A stretch of DNA of 44,864 bases. Source: Alistipes sp. Lineage in GTDB: Bacteria > Bacteroidota > Bacteroidia > Bacteroidales > Rikenellaceae. Of this stretch, positions 8,149 to 15,617 are shown in pieces. A model generated the notes under the pieces. It made no database searches, was not told where the DNA came from, and worked only from the letters and a program-made list of their open reading frames with translations. The stretch's first letter is position 1. The number at the start of each line of letters is the position of its first letter. Both the position numbers and the translations under genes were made by a program. The stretch lies in the NCBI GenBank assembly GCA_017631285.1, contig JAGBTO010000043.1:1-44864 (forward strand), written 5' to 3'.

Positions 8149-8745
8149 ATGGCATTAAATAAAAGAAAAACTCCAGAAGTACGCGCCGACTCTCAGGCGG
8201 ATATCGCGTTCTTGTTGCTCATCTTCTTCCTTGTGGCAACTACGATGAATACCGATAAGGGTATCTCTCGTGTTTTGCCTCCAATCCCACCTGAGGATGT
8301 TAAGGTTGAGGACCAAAAGCAGAAGGAGCGTAACGTACTGTTGGTATTCGTCAATGGAGCTGGTCAGTTGATGGTTGCCGATGAGACTATGGATATTCGT
8401 CAGTTGAAGGACAAAGCGAAGGAGTTCGTTCTGAATGTAAACGATGACGAGTCTTTGCCTGAGAAGGAGGACGAGGAAATTGAGATGCCAGATGGTTCTA
8501 AGTGGGTTTATCCTGTAAGTAAGGGTGTTATCTCTTTGCAGACAACACGTGATACAGGTTACGAGACTTACATCATGGTACAGAATGAGCTTACTCGCGT
8601 ATTCAATGAGATTCGTGAGGATGTATCAATGCAGAAATTCGGTAAGCCTTTCAGCGAACTCGATGAGGCTGAGCGAAAAGTAGTAACCACGGCAGTGCCA
8701 CAGAAGATTTCTGAGGCTGAGCCACGTAAAGCAATCAAGAAGTAA
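8149..8745 (+). CDS. exbD: ExbD/TolR family biopolymer transport protein (first copy)
   Basis: A 198-residue single-pass inner-membrane protein. A short cytoplasmic N-terminus with RADSQADIAF leads into the transmembrane helix (about 21-38). The helix carries the membrane-embedded Asp (in QADIAF) needed for proton coupling. The periplasmic part is longer than in E. coli ExbD and ends in charged EPRKAIKK. It contains a Glu/Asp-rich insertion near residues 95-112 (NDDESLPEKEDEEIEMPDG). It is followed after 1 nt by a second exbD, and the two probably form a heteromeric pair around the ExbB pentamer. Confidence 0.9.
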   Translation: MALNKRKTPEVRADSQADIAFLLLIFFLVATTMNTDKGISRVLPPIPPEDVKVEDQKQKERNVLLVFVNGAGQLMVADETMDIRQLKDKAKEFVLNVNDDESLPEKEDEEIEMPDGSKWVYPVSKGVISLQTTRDTGYETYIMVQNELTRVFNEIREDVSMQKFGKPFSELDEAERKVVTTAVPQKISEAEPRKAIKK

Positions 8746-8746
8746 T

Positions 8747-9220
8747 ATGGCAGTAATGAAAAAGTCGGGCGATAAGAAAGAAGTGCCCGCAATTTCAACA
8801 GCATCACTTCCTGACGTGATCTTTATGATCCTCTTCTTCTTCATGGTGTCAACAACCATGCGAGATCAGGAGGTGTTGGTGCGTTACAAGCTCCCTAATG
8901 CAACAGAGGTGCAGAAGCTTGAGAAGAAGAATCTTGTTAGTTATATCCATATCGGTGTTCCTGTAACTCACATGCAGGCTCGCTATGGTACAGCTCCTAA
9001 GATTCAGTTGAACGACACTTATAAGACTGCAAAGGATATTGGTGACTTCATCGCAGCAGAGCGTGATCAGCTCAATGAGTCTGACCGTTCTCAGATGACC
9101 ACTAGTATCAAGGCTGATAAGGATACTAAGATGGGTATTATCACCGACGTAAAGCAGGAGCTTCGTCGTGCTAATGCCTTGAAGATCTCTTACGCAGCTA
9201 TCGAGTCTGAGGGTTATTAG
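8747..9220 (+). CDS. exbD: ExbD/TolR family biopolymer transport protein (second copy)
   Basis: A 157-residue ExbD paralogue. The N-terminus leads to STASLPDVIFMILFFFMVS (about 20-38), which keeps the proton-relay Asp at the start of the helix. A periplasmic domain of about 110 residues follows. It is shorter than the first copy and lacks that copy's acidic insertion. It ends the block; a terminator lies about 60 nt downstream. Confidence 0.9.
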   Translation: MAVMKKSGDKKEVPAISTASLPDVIFMILFFFMVSTTMRDQEVLVRYKLPNATEVQKLEKKNLVSYIHIGVPVTHMQARYGTAPKIQLNDTYKTAKDIGDFIAAERDQLNESDRSQMTTSIKADKDTKMGIITDVKQELRRANALKISYAAIESEGY

Positions 9221-9278
9221 TATATGTAGGGGCTTGGGTTTTTGCCTTCTCCTCTATTAATACGCATTATATTTATTT

Positions 9279-9313
9279 AAGCGTTTGTCGAACAATCGGC
9301 AAACGCTTTTTTT
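9279..9313 (+). terminator. Terminator of the exbB-exbD operon
   Basis: AAGCGTTTG (9279-9287) pairs with CAAACGCTT (9300-9308), and the stem is followed by a run of Ts. This is an intrinsic terminator on the plus strand. Confidence 0.85.
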
Positions 9314-9425
9314 ATCTTAAAATAGCAAACCTCTTCTGTTTATTGACTTTTTGTTTTATTGTGTATAGTTGAAAAGGTTTAAAATATGCGAAATATAAGA
9401 AAACATTGGAATATATTGTAATAAA

Positions 9426-9457
9426 TTGGATTAAACGTAATATAATAATTACCTTTG
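9426..9457 (+). promoter_or_regulatory. Promoter of the AraC-family gene
   Basis: TTG (9426-9428) and TACCTTTG (9450-9457) are 21 nt apart. Transcription should start near 9464. The in-frame TTG at 9455 is therefore inside the promoter, and the ATG at 9500 is the likely start. Confidence 0.7.
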
Positions 9458-9499
9458 TATGTCAAAGCAATTAAGAAATCTTCAAAAACAAAGAGTAAT

Positions 9500-10429
9500 A
9501 TGAATTTTTTAGCGAACGATAGTCATGCAACTATTGTAAAGTATGTGGAAACGAATTATGCAGGAATACAGCTTTTGCATCATTCGCGTTGCGCGGTTGG
9601 TTATATCGTGAGGGGTTCCAAGAATATTTATTATGGGGATTCTCGTTATACGATATCGCGTGGCGAGGTTTTTTATTTGGGTGTGGGTAATCATTACATT
9701 GAAGACCTTCCCGAGGATGGACGTAGTTTCGAACAAATTGTTGTTTACTACTCTCCTGAGCAATTACAGCGTATCCTGTTGAATTTGAATATGAACTATT
9801 CAATTAATATTACCAATTCACATTTGTGTGATCAGTGCCGTCGCCATAACCATGTGTCGCTGCCGGCTACAACTACTTTGCGTAATCTGTTTAATCATGT
9901 AACAAGTTTCCTGTATGATGATAATTTTATACATGATGCCGCAGCCGAGAATCTTAAGATGACTGAATTGATTTATACCATTGTTTCGATGGATGAGTGC
10001 TGTCTTCGCAGCAAGATATTAAGTAATGTTGATGCCGCTTATGGAAATTTCGAGCAGGTTATCTATTCGCATATATTTCGTGATATATCAATCGAGGAAC
10101 TTGCATCAAAGAGTCATCGTTCGTTGACATCATTCAAAAAGGAGTTTAAGCGCCACTTTTCTATACCACCCCATCGTTGGTTTATTCGTCAGAGACTTAT
10201 GCAATCAAGGCTATTACTCATCTCAACATCAAAATCTATATCCGAGATTGGCAATGAATGTACATTCCCTAATACTTCGCATTTTATAAAACTTTTTAAA
10301 AAGGAGTATGGTATGACGCCTGCAATTTATAGAAGTCGTCATTCGAACTTTCTTTTGTCTTCGTGTGAAAATGGCCATGATGACCAGATAGCGGCAGGTT
10401 TAGGTCGATTACAATCGTCGGCGGTGTAG
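9500..10429 (+). CDS. AraC-family transcriptional regulator
   Basis: A 309-residue DNA-binding protein. The N-terminal half (about 20-150) resembles a cupin-like sensory domain, with YIVRGSKNIYYG and SRGEVFYLGVGNHY. The C-terminal roughly 100 residues hold two helix-turn-helix units. The first is around IEELASKSHRSLTSFKKEF, and the second carries the family signature ISEIGNECTFPNTSHFIKLF followed by MTPAIYR. The ligand and target genes are not evident. It is transcribed alone. Immediately downstream is a candidate small RNA on the same strand, a possible regulatory partner by position only. Confidence 0.88.
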   Translation: MNFLANDSHATIVKYVETNYAGIQLLHHSRCAVGYIVRGSKNIYYGDSRYTISRGEVFYLGVGNHYIEDLPEDGRSFEQIVVYYSPEQLQRILLNLNMNYSINITNSHLCDQCRRHNHVSLPATTTLRNLFNHVTSFLYDDNFIHDAAAENLKMTELIYTIVSMDECCLRSKILSNVDAAYGNFEQVIYSHIFRDISIEELASKSHRSLTSFKKEFKRHFSIPPHRWFIRQRLMQSRLLLISTSKSISEIGNECTFPNTSHFIKLFKKEYGMTPAIYRSRHSNFLLSSCENGHDDQIAAGLGRLQSSAV

Positions 10430-10512
10430 GGCTTATGATTGTGTATTAATGAAAAATTTTAAAAACAATAGTCGGATATATAGTTAATTTTTGTAAAAAT
10501 AAGTGCTTAGGT

Positions 10513-10543
10513 TTTGCTAATGAGAAAAATAATCTTATCTTTG
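10513..10543 (+). promoter_or_regulatory. Promoter of a candidate small RNA
   Basis: TTTG (10513-10516) lies 19 nt before TATCTTTG (10536-10543), an excellent Bacteroidota promoter. No protein-coding frame of note follows before a terminator about 90 nt downstream. Confidence 0.7.
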
Positions 10544-10545
10544 TA

Positions 10546-10635
10546 TTAATGATGTGGGTTTACCCACACTTTCTCATTAACCTAACTAACCTAACACGGT
10601 GGTGGATGTTGTTTGACGTCTCACCACTTTTTTTT
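10546..10635 (+). ncRNA. Candidate trans-acting small RNA, about 90 nt
   Basis: No gene is annotated here from protein evidence, but the order of signals is that of a stand-alone sRNA. First comes a consensus promoter. A 5' stem-loop follows, in which 10546-10552 pairs with 10574-10580 and 10553-10558 pairs with 10563-10568. Next is an unpaired linker holding two CCTAAC units (CCTAACTAACCTAAC, 10581-10595). The last element is a terminator hairpin with eight Ts. The exact 5' end is uncertain by a few bases. The linker is complementary over 10 nt to the predicted first bases of the TonB-receptor operon mRNA at 25892-25901. No Rfam family was recognised. Confidence 0.55.
10599..10635 (+). terminator. 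Terminator of the candidate small RNA
   Basis: GTGGTG (10599-10604) pairs with CACCAC (10622-10627), extendable by one G-T pair, and eight Ts follow (10628-10635). The T run fixes the plus-strand orientation; the convergent tamL gene does not benefit from it. Confidence 0.7.
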
Positions 10636-10672
10636 GTAATGTTATTTTGCAGATAGAGGAGTTGAGGCTTAA

Positions 10673-13048
10673 TTAGAATGGATATCCTACGCCGAAGTTT
10701 AGAGCTGTATTTTTCCAACGTAGTTTTTCAATCCAGCGTTCACCAACAGGTAGATTAGGATTGTGAAGTTGCACACCCCAGTCAAGGCGTAAAATGACAA
10801 ATGTAATATCCACACGCAGACCAAGGCCTGTATTGAATCCGAGTTGTTTATAGAAATCTTTCCAATGGAATATGCCGTCCGATGGGACATCAAGTCTGTT
10901 ATTACCTAAATACCAAACGTTACCAAGGTCGAAGAATGTGGCTCCATTAAACATTCCCCAAATTGGAAATCTAAATTCGAGATTGGCCTCCAATCTCATG
11001 TCTCCCATCTGTACGGGATATGCTGTTCGCTGCGCAGGTGTGGTTCCTGGACCAAGAGTTCTTGGAGTCCAACCTCGCATACTATTGCTTCCGCCAACAT
11101 AGAACAAACGATCGAAAGGCAGGGCGTTAGAGTTGCCGTAAGGAACTCCTACACCCGCAAATACTCTACCAGCTAGTGCGGTGCGTTCTCCCAACACTAT
11201 TTTGCGACTCAGGCTAATATCTCCTCGCACATATTGCGAGTATCTTACACCTAGAATCTCGTAGTTGCCGCTTTCGGTCTTTTCCGAGAAGATGCTTTCG
11301 GCAAGGTTGAGAATATTTCCTGCTGATTCAAAGTTTGCTCTTATTAACGTTGCGTTGCCACCAATATGCTTGTTCTGGTTATTGTAGGTGTAGCTGGCGG
11401 AAAGACCTACGATAGCTTGTGTGAGATAGCTCTGTCGCAGATATTCATTCTCAAGTGATGAGAAGAAGTTATTGTCGATATATCCCACATTAATCCAATT
11501 CAGGTCAATTGGTCGTAATTGATAGTGGTAACGACCATTTAGACTACGCCATGAGTAGGTCCATGTTGCTCGCGAGAGGTCGCGACGGTAATAGGGCCTA
11601 TCTTGATAGTTGAACGATAGTTCCAACTTGGTTCGAGGCATGTTTATATTGCGTGTAGGTATGTGGAATGGGGCAATGAAGCGTGGGAACTGCATTCCTA
11701 CGGCAACACCTATTTCATTGGCACTGCGTCGAGCTACATGTTTACCCTTCATGTATTCGTATCCGAGAGTTAGAGATGCGTTTAACATCTCCAGACCTCG
11801 AAATAGATTTCGGTTTTGATAACCAACTGTTGCACTCAGTCCGTAAAAACTCGATGTTGTGCTCCCTTCTAGTTCTATGTTGTATCCTTGCTTTAGGGTA
11901 GGCGAGCAGAGAATGTTGCAACTCAGTGACTTCTCCTTAATGTCTTCATGTATATTTGGAGAGTATGGCGTACGGCCTTCACCGGCATAGAGGACGTAGG
12001 ATGCAGTGGTGTCGGGAAGTTCTTCGAATGTTATTCGAGCACTTTTGAAATACCCTAACGACATAATCTCGGAATATGTGCGGTCTATGAGCGAGGCATC
12101 GTATATGGTGTTGGGAGTTAACGGAATAGCAGAGTGCATCACTTTGGGTCGCACATTTGGCTTACCTTGTGATATGATGTTTATGCCATTATAGTAAGTT
12201 GTGTCGGTAAGTGATGTTTTATATAAATCTTCGGCGATGGCGGGATTATAGTCGGGCAACACGTTAATCTCTTTTACTCTGAATACCTGACTGTTGTCTG
12301 TTATGGCGCGACCTCGCTCGTCATATCCAATGATGTTGCGTTTGACAATCATTCTTACATTAGCCAGATGATTGCCACTTAAAGTATCTACTCGATACTC
12401 TATATTATTTATTGAAAAGTTGTAGAAGCCGCGGTTGTTTAGGTATTTTGCTATGCGCTCACGTTCCTTGTCTAGAGTGGGGATGTCAAATATGTTCCCG
12501 ACTTTAAGCAACGACTGCGCTGTGTCAGCCTCAATTATAGGAGCTAACTGATTGTCGCGAAAATCGTAGCTTATGCTACTTATACGATATGGTTCGCCTT
12601 GATGTGTGCGATATGTCACATAGGCACGTTTTGGGCGTCGTATGGTATCTACGTGGTAGCTTACACTTGATGAGTAATAGCCTCTCGAGTCCATGTAAGT
12701 CTGCAAATTACGTGCACTACGTTCTGTTAGTGATATGTCAAGCAAAACGGGCTCTTCTCCAATTTTGCGCTTGAAATTATTCCACCAATTATTCTTTCTA
12801 GGATTAGCTAAGTTGTGCACCCACACGTAGAAGTTTGTACCCAGGAAGCGCTTGTTGGGAGTTTGGCGCACATATTGCTCCAAGGTATAAGAACTTATGC
12901 GCTCTTTACGAGGAGTCTCTTTGTCATCTTCAATCTTTACACGCTGCAGGAAGTACTCTCCATCGGAAAGTTTACGTGTTACACTACATGCTGAGCAGAG
13001 CATGCTGAGCAATATCACTATGAATATCTTTCCTGCAAAGTTTTTCAT
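10673..13048 (-). CDS. tamL: Translocation and assembly module lipoprotein TamL (BamA/TamA family)
   Basis: A 791-residue Omp85-family outer-membrane protein with a lipobox (LCSAC, lipidated Cys21), which is the Bacteroidota form of TamA. POTRA-like repeats occupy about residues 25-370. Examples are GEYFLQRVKIEDD, EPYRISSISYDF and SQVFRVKEINVLPD. A 16-strand barrel follows. It includes the Omp85 signature region FDRLFYVGGSNSMRGW and ends in LNFGVGYPF with a terminal Phe, the usual beta-signal. The family role is insertion and assembly of outer-membrane proteins or envelope homeostasis. It starts 5 nt after the dapF stop and is cotranscribed with it. Confidence 0.9.
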   Translation of the reverse strand: MKNFAGKIFIVILLSMLCSACSVTRKLSDGEYFLQRVKIEDDKETPRKERISSYTLEQYVRQTPNKRFLGTNFYVWVHNLANPRKNNWWNNFKRKIGEEPVLLDISLTERSARNLQTYMDSRGYYSSSVSYHVDTIRRPKRAYVTYRTHQGEPYRISSISYDFRDNQLAPIIEADTAQSLLKVGNIFDIPTLDKERERIAKYLNNRGFYNFSINNIEYRVDTLSGNHLANVRMIVKRNIIGYDERGRAITDNSQVFRVKEINVLPDYNPAIAEDLYKTSLTDTTYYNGINIISQGKPNVRPKVMHSAIPLTPNTIYDASLIDRTYSEIMSLGYFKSARITFEELPDTTASYVLYAGEGRTPYSPNIHEDIKEKSLSCNILCSPTLKQGYNIELEGSTTSSFYGLSATVGYQNRNLFRGLEMLNASLTLGYEYMKGKHVARRSANEIGVAVGMQFPRFIAPFHIPTRNINMPRTKLELSFNYQDRPYYRRDLSRATWTYSWRSLNGRYHYQLRPIDLNWINVGYIDNNFFSSLENEYLRQSYLTQAIVGLSASYTYNNQNKHIGGNATLIRANFESAGNILNLAESIFSEKTESGNYEILGVRYSQYVRGDISLSRKIVLGERTALAGRVFAGVGVPYGNSNALPFDRLFYVGGSNSMRGWTPRTLGPGTTPAQRTAYPVQMGDMRLEANLEFRFPIWGMFNGATFFDLGNVWYLGNNRLDVPSDGIFHWKDFYKQLGFNTGLGLRVDITFVILRLDWGVQLHNPNLPVGERWIEKLRWKNTALNFGVGYPF

Positions 13049-13053
13049 ATTGT

Positions 13054-13995
13054 CTATCGTATCGAGCTAACAAATTTGTTGTATGCCTCAGTTTCGAAGT
13101 TATAAGCCTCGGTTTTGACTATGGAGTGCAGCTTAGTTCCGTCCCATTTGCATATTCCACTCCACTCATAAGTGGCATTACCTATTAAGCGTGTGACTAT
13201 TTTGCCATCCACCTCATTGCATAGACAACGCACCATGCCACCACGATTATAGACCAAAATATCTTCGTTCTTGCGACATATGCCTATGAGCGCCGCTGCT
13301 GTAGAACTTGCCGTCATAGCCGTGCCGCAAGAATATGTTATACCGGCACCGCGTTCAAACGTAGCTACAAATATGGCATTACCTTCCATCTTGCGATAAA
13401 GGCTTACATTGATACCTCGGGGGAAATCATCGCGAAGTACTTTTACTCGCTCGCCGAGTGTAATCAGATAATCCATATCTATCTCCTCTACGGCTGCCAC
13501 GATGTGAGGGTTGCCAAGATTGAGAGCTGTAAACTGCAAATCTTCATCCAACGAGTGAATCTCCTTGCCAATGTGGCTTGCATCACCATTTGCAAATCCG
13601 AAATCAGCACTTTCAAGTTTCACATGAATATCAACTCCGTAGGTCTTTATATTGTCGTTTACGGGTTCTGCTTCATAGATAGGATATTCGCCATTTCCTG
13701 AGATTAATACAAATTCCTTATCATGAATATATCTCTCTTGCACTAATCGAGCTACACATCTTATACCATTGCCGCACATTTCCGCCTCCGACCCATCGGG
13801 GTTAAACATGCGCATAGCATAACGTTCGCCGTACTTTACTACATAAAGTATGCCGTCAGCACCCTCTATATCATGGTGGGCGCATATCTGTTGGGCAAAT
13901 GCAGCCATATTCTCTATTGGTTGCTGCATAGCCACCATATCGACCATTATAAACTCGTTTCCCGAGCCGTGGCACTTTATTATCTCTACAATCAT
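13054..13995 (-). CDS. dapF: Diaminopimelate epimerase
   Basis: A 313-residue cytoplasmic enzyme converting LL- to meso-diaminopimelate for peptidoglycan and lysine synthesis. The two half-domains each supply a catalytic cysteine: Cys74 in MCGNGIRC and Cys223 in YSCGTA. HGSGNEFIM near the N-terminus and FNPDGSEAEM complete the signature. It is somewhat longer than the typical 270-280 residues because of a roughly 20-residue C-terminal extension (TEAYNFETEAYNKFVSS). It is the first gene of the dapF-tamL pair and has a clear promoter. Confidence 0.94.
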   Translation of the reverse strand: MIVEIIKCHGSGNEFIMVDMVAMQQPIENMAAFAQQICAHHDIEGADGILYVVKYGERYAMRMFNPDGSEAEMCGNGIRCVARLVQERYIHDKEFVLISGNGEYPIYEAEPVNDNIKTYGVDIHVKLESADFGFANGDASHIGKEIHSLDEDLQFTALNLGNPHIVAAVEEIDMDYLITLGERVKVLRDDFPRGINVSLYRKMEGNAIFVATFERGAGITYSCGTAMTASSTAAALIGICRKNEDILVYNRGGMVRCLCNEVDGKIVTRLIGNATYEWSGICKWDGTKLHSIVKTEAYNFETEAYNKFVSSIR

Positions 13996-14018
13996 AGAAT
14001 ATGCAATCTATCAATTTT

Positions 14019-14049
14019 CAAAAATACGAATATTTTATTCTTAAAACAA
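14019..14049 (-). promoter_or_regulatory. Promoter of dapF-tamL
   Basis: On the minus strand TTG (14047-14049) lies exactly 20 nt before TATTTTTG (14019-14026). Transcription is expected near 14012, about 17 nt before the dapF ATG. Confidence 0.72.
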
Positions 14050-14218
14050 ATATTTTTTCATTTGCTATGATGTGTGTAACTTTTCAAAAGTATATAGTTA
14101 CTTTTATTTGAAAAAAAATGGCTAAATGGCAATTATTACAAATTCATTTCAGAATCTTGTATAATATTTGCAGTACCAGATAAATAAATTGAATAATAAA
14201 AAAAAAAGGAGAAAGATT

Positions 14219-14656
14219 ATGAAAAAGGTTATTTCAGTTGTAGCAGTTTTGTTATTGGCTTTGGGTGTTGCATGTGCAAGAGCTGATCGTCCTATTAAGG
14301 TGAGTGAGTTGCCAACTACGGCGCAGAGTTTTCTAAAGACGCATTTCCCTAATGCAAAGATTTCATTTGCAAAGGAGGATGATGAATTTCTATATAAGGA
14401 ATACGAAGTTCTACTTGCCGATGGTACCAAGATTGAGTTCGACGGCAAGGGTGAGTGGGAGAATGTAGATTGTAAGTATGGGGCTGTGCCTGATGCAATC
14501 GTACCACTCCAGATAAAGGACTATATCAAAGCAAATTATCAGGATGCTAAGGTTCTACAAATAGATCGCGATGGGCGTTATTATGAGGTGTCACTCTCGA
14601 ATCATTTAGATTTAACTTTTGATATGAAGTTCAATCTCGTAGATATTGATGATTAG
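14219..14656 (+). CDS. Exported PepSY-like domain protein
   Basis: A 145-residue protein with a signal peptide (about 1-22, MKKVISVVAVLLLALGVACA). It has two PepSY-like repeats of the kind annotated as DUF2874 in Bacteroidota. Each begins with a helix ending PNAKI or YQDAKV, followed by strands of the form DGTKIEFDGKGEW. These are small periplasmic modules of unknown target; inhibitor or sensor roles have been proposed for PepSY domains. The ATG at 14219 is preferred over an upstream in-frame codon because AAGGAGA lies 6 nt before it and the signal peptide starts there. A related lipoprotein gene follows 46 nt downstream. Confidence 0.8.
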   Translation: MKKVISVVAVLLLALGVACARADRPIKVSELPTTAQSFLKTHFPNAKISFAKEDDEFLYKEYEVLLADGTKIEFDGKGEWENVDCKYGAVPDAIVPLQIKDYIKANYQDAKVLQIDRDGRYYEVSLSNHLDLTFDMKFNLVDIDD

Positions 14657-14702
14657 TTGAGAATTAGTTAATAAATTGGCAAAGTTATAAATGTTAGTTA
14701 GT

Positions 14703-15542
14703 ATGAGAAAGTTGTTTTTATTTTTAGCTCTTGCAACTTTGATAAGTTGCAATGACGATGATAGTTATACTCCTGTTAATCAGCGTATTGTGGATGCGTT
14801 TAATGCGAAGTATCCTAATGCCAACCATACACGATGGGGAAATCAGCAAGGTTATGCTGTTGCTTCGTTCCAAGAACCACAAACGGATAACCAGCTATAC
14901 AATAGTGAGGCATGGTTCGGAGCAGATGGTACATGGTATATGACAGTGAGTGATATTCCATATGCGGCACTACCCGAGGCTGTAAAGGGTGCATTTTCAA
15001 CAAGTGAGTATGCCGATTGGTATATCGACGAGGTGGATAAAGTTGAGCGAGCTTCGGTGGCTACTATTTACATCATTGAAGTTGAACAGAGAAATTCCAA
15101 TCCTGAGCAGGAGATAGACCTGTATTATGCCGAGGATGGTACGCTTATCAAGGCAGTGCAGTCTGAGGGGGCTCCGGCAATTTCACCTCAAGCACCTAAT
15201 GGCTCGGTGGAGGAGTATATTGCAATGGAGTATCCAAATGCGACAATCCTTGATTTTGAGCGTGAAGGTGGTATTACCGAGGTGGATATCTTGGATGGAG
15301 GAGTGGTGCGAGAACTTTATTTTGATGCATCAGGCACATGGCTTCGAACCGAAACTGAATTACGCACGGCTGATTTACCCCAGGCAGTTAAGCAAGCTAT
15401 AGCCGAGAGTGAATATGCTTCGTGGCAAATCGACGATGTCACAAATATTGTCGAGGGTGCAGGCGAGTATTATTTGATAGAGCTGGAGAAGGGTGAACGA
15501 GAGATTAATATAAGGATTACTCCATCAGGTGAGATATTATAA
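14703..15542 (+). CDS. PepSY-like lipoprotein with repeated domains
   Basis: A 279-residue lipoprotein with a lipobox (TLISC, Cys16) followed by NDDD; acidic residues after the Cys are common in Bacteroidota lipoproteins. It carries two copies of a PepSY-like (DUF2874-type) unit. One includes FNAKYPNANHTRWG and GADGTWYMTVSDIP. The other includes MEYPNATILDFERE and DASGTWLRTETELRTADLP. Each ends in an SEYADWYIDEV or SEYASWQIDDV stretch. An ATG 12 nt upstream is possible, but the lipoprotein signal fits 14703 better. It is probably cotranscribed with the preceding PepSY-like gene. Ligand and function are unknown. Confidence 0.8.
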   Translation: MRKLFLFLALATLISCNDDDSYTPVNQRIVDAFNAKYPNANHTRWGNQQGYAVASFQEPQTDNQLYNSEAWFGADGTWYMTVSDIPYAALPEAVKGAFSTSEYADWYIDEVDKVERASVATIYIIEVEQRNSNPEQEIDLYYAEDGTLIKAVQSEGAPAISPQAPNGSVEEYIAMEYPNATILDFEREGGITEVDILDGGVVRELYFDASGTWLRTETELRTADLPQAVKQAIAESEYASWQIDDVTNIVEGAGEYYLIELEKGEREINIRITPSGEIL

Positions 15543-15565
15543 TAGGGATGTACCCATCGAGTAAA

Positions 15566-15596
15566 AGAGAGGCTGTTCTAACGGAACAGCCTCTCT
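15566..15596. terminator. Bidirectional terminator between convergent operons
   Basis: A perfect 13-bp stem (15566-15578 with 15584-15596) with a 5-nt loop. Its flanks are T-rich on the plus strand and give TTTT on the minus strand. It separates the PepSY-like genes from the peptidase end of the minus-strand operon. Confidence 0.85.
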
Positions 15597-15617
15597 TGCT
15601 TTGTATTTAGAAATACA

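Noticed and set aside
9455..9499. Upstream TTG start for the AraC-family gene
   Set aside because: It lies inside the TACCTTTG promoter element, and the ATG at 9500 fits the sensory domain start.
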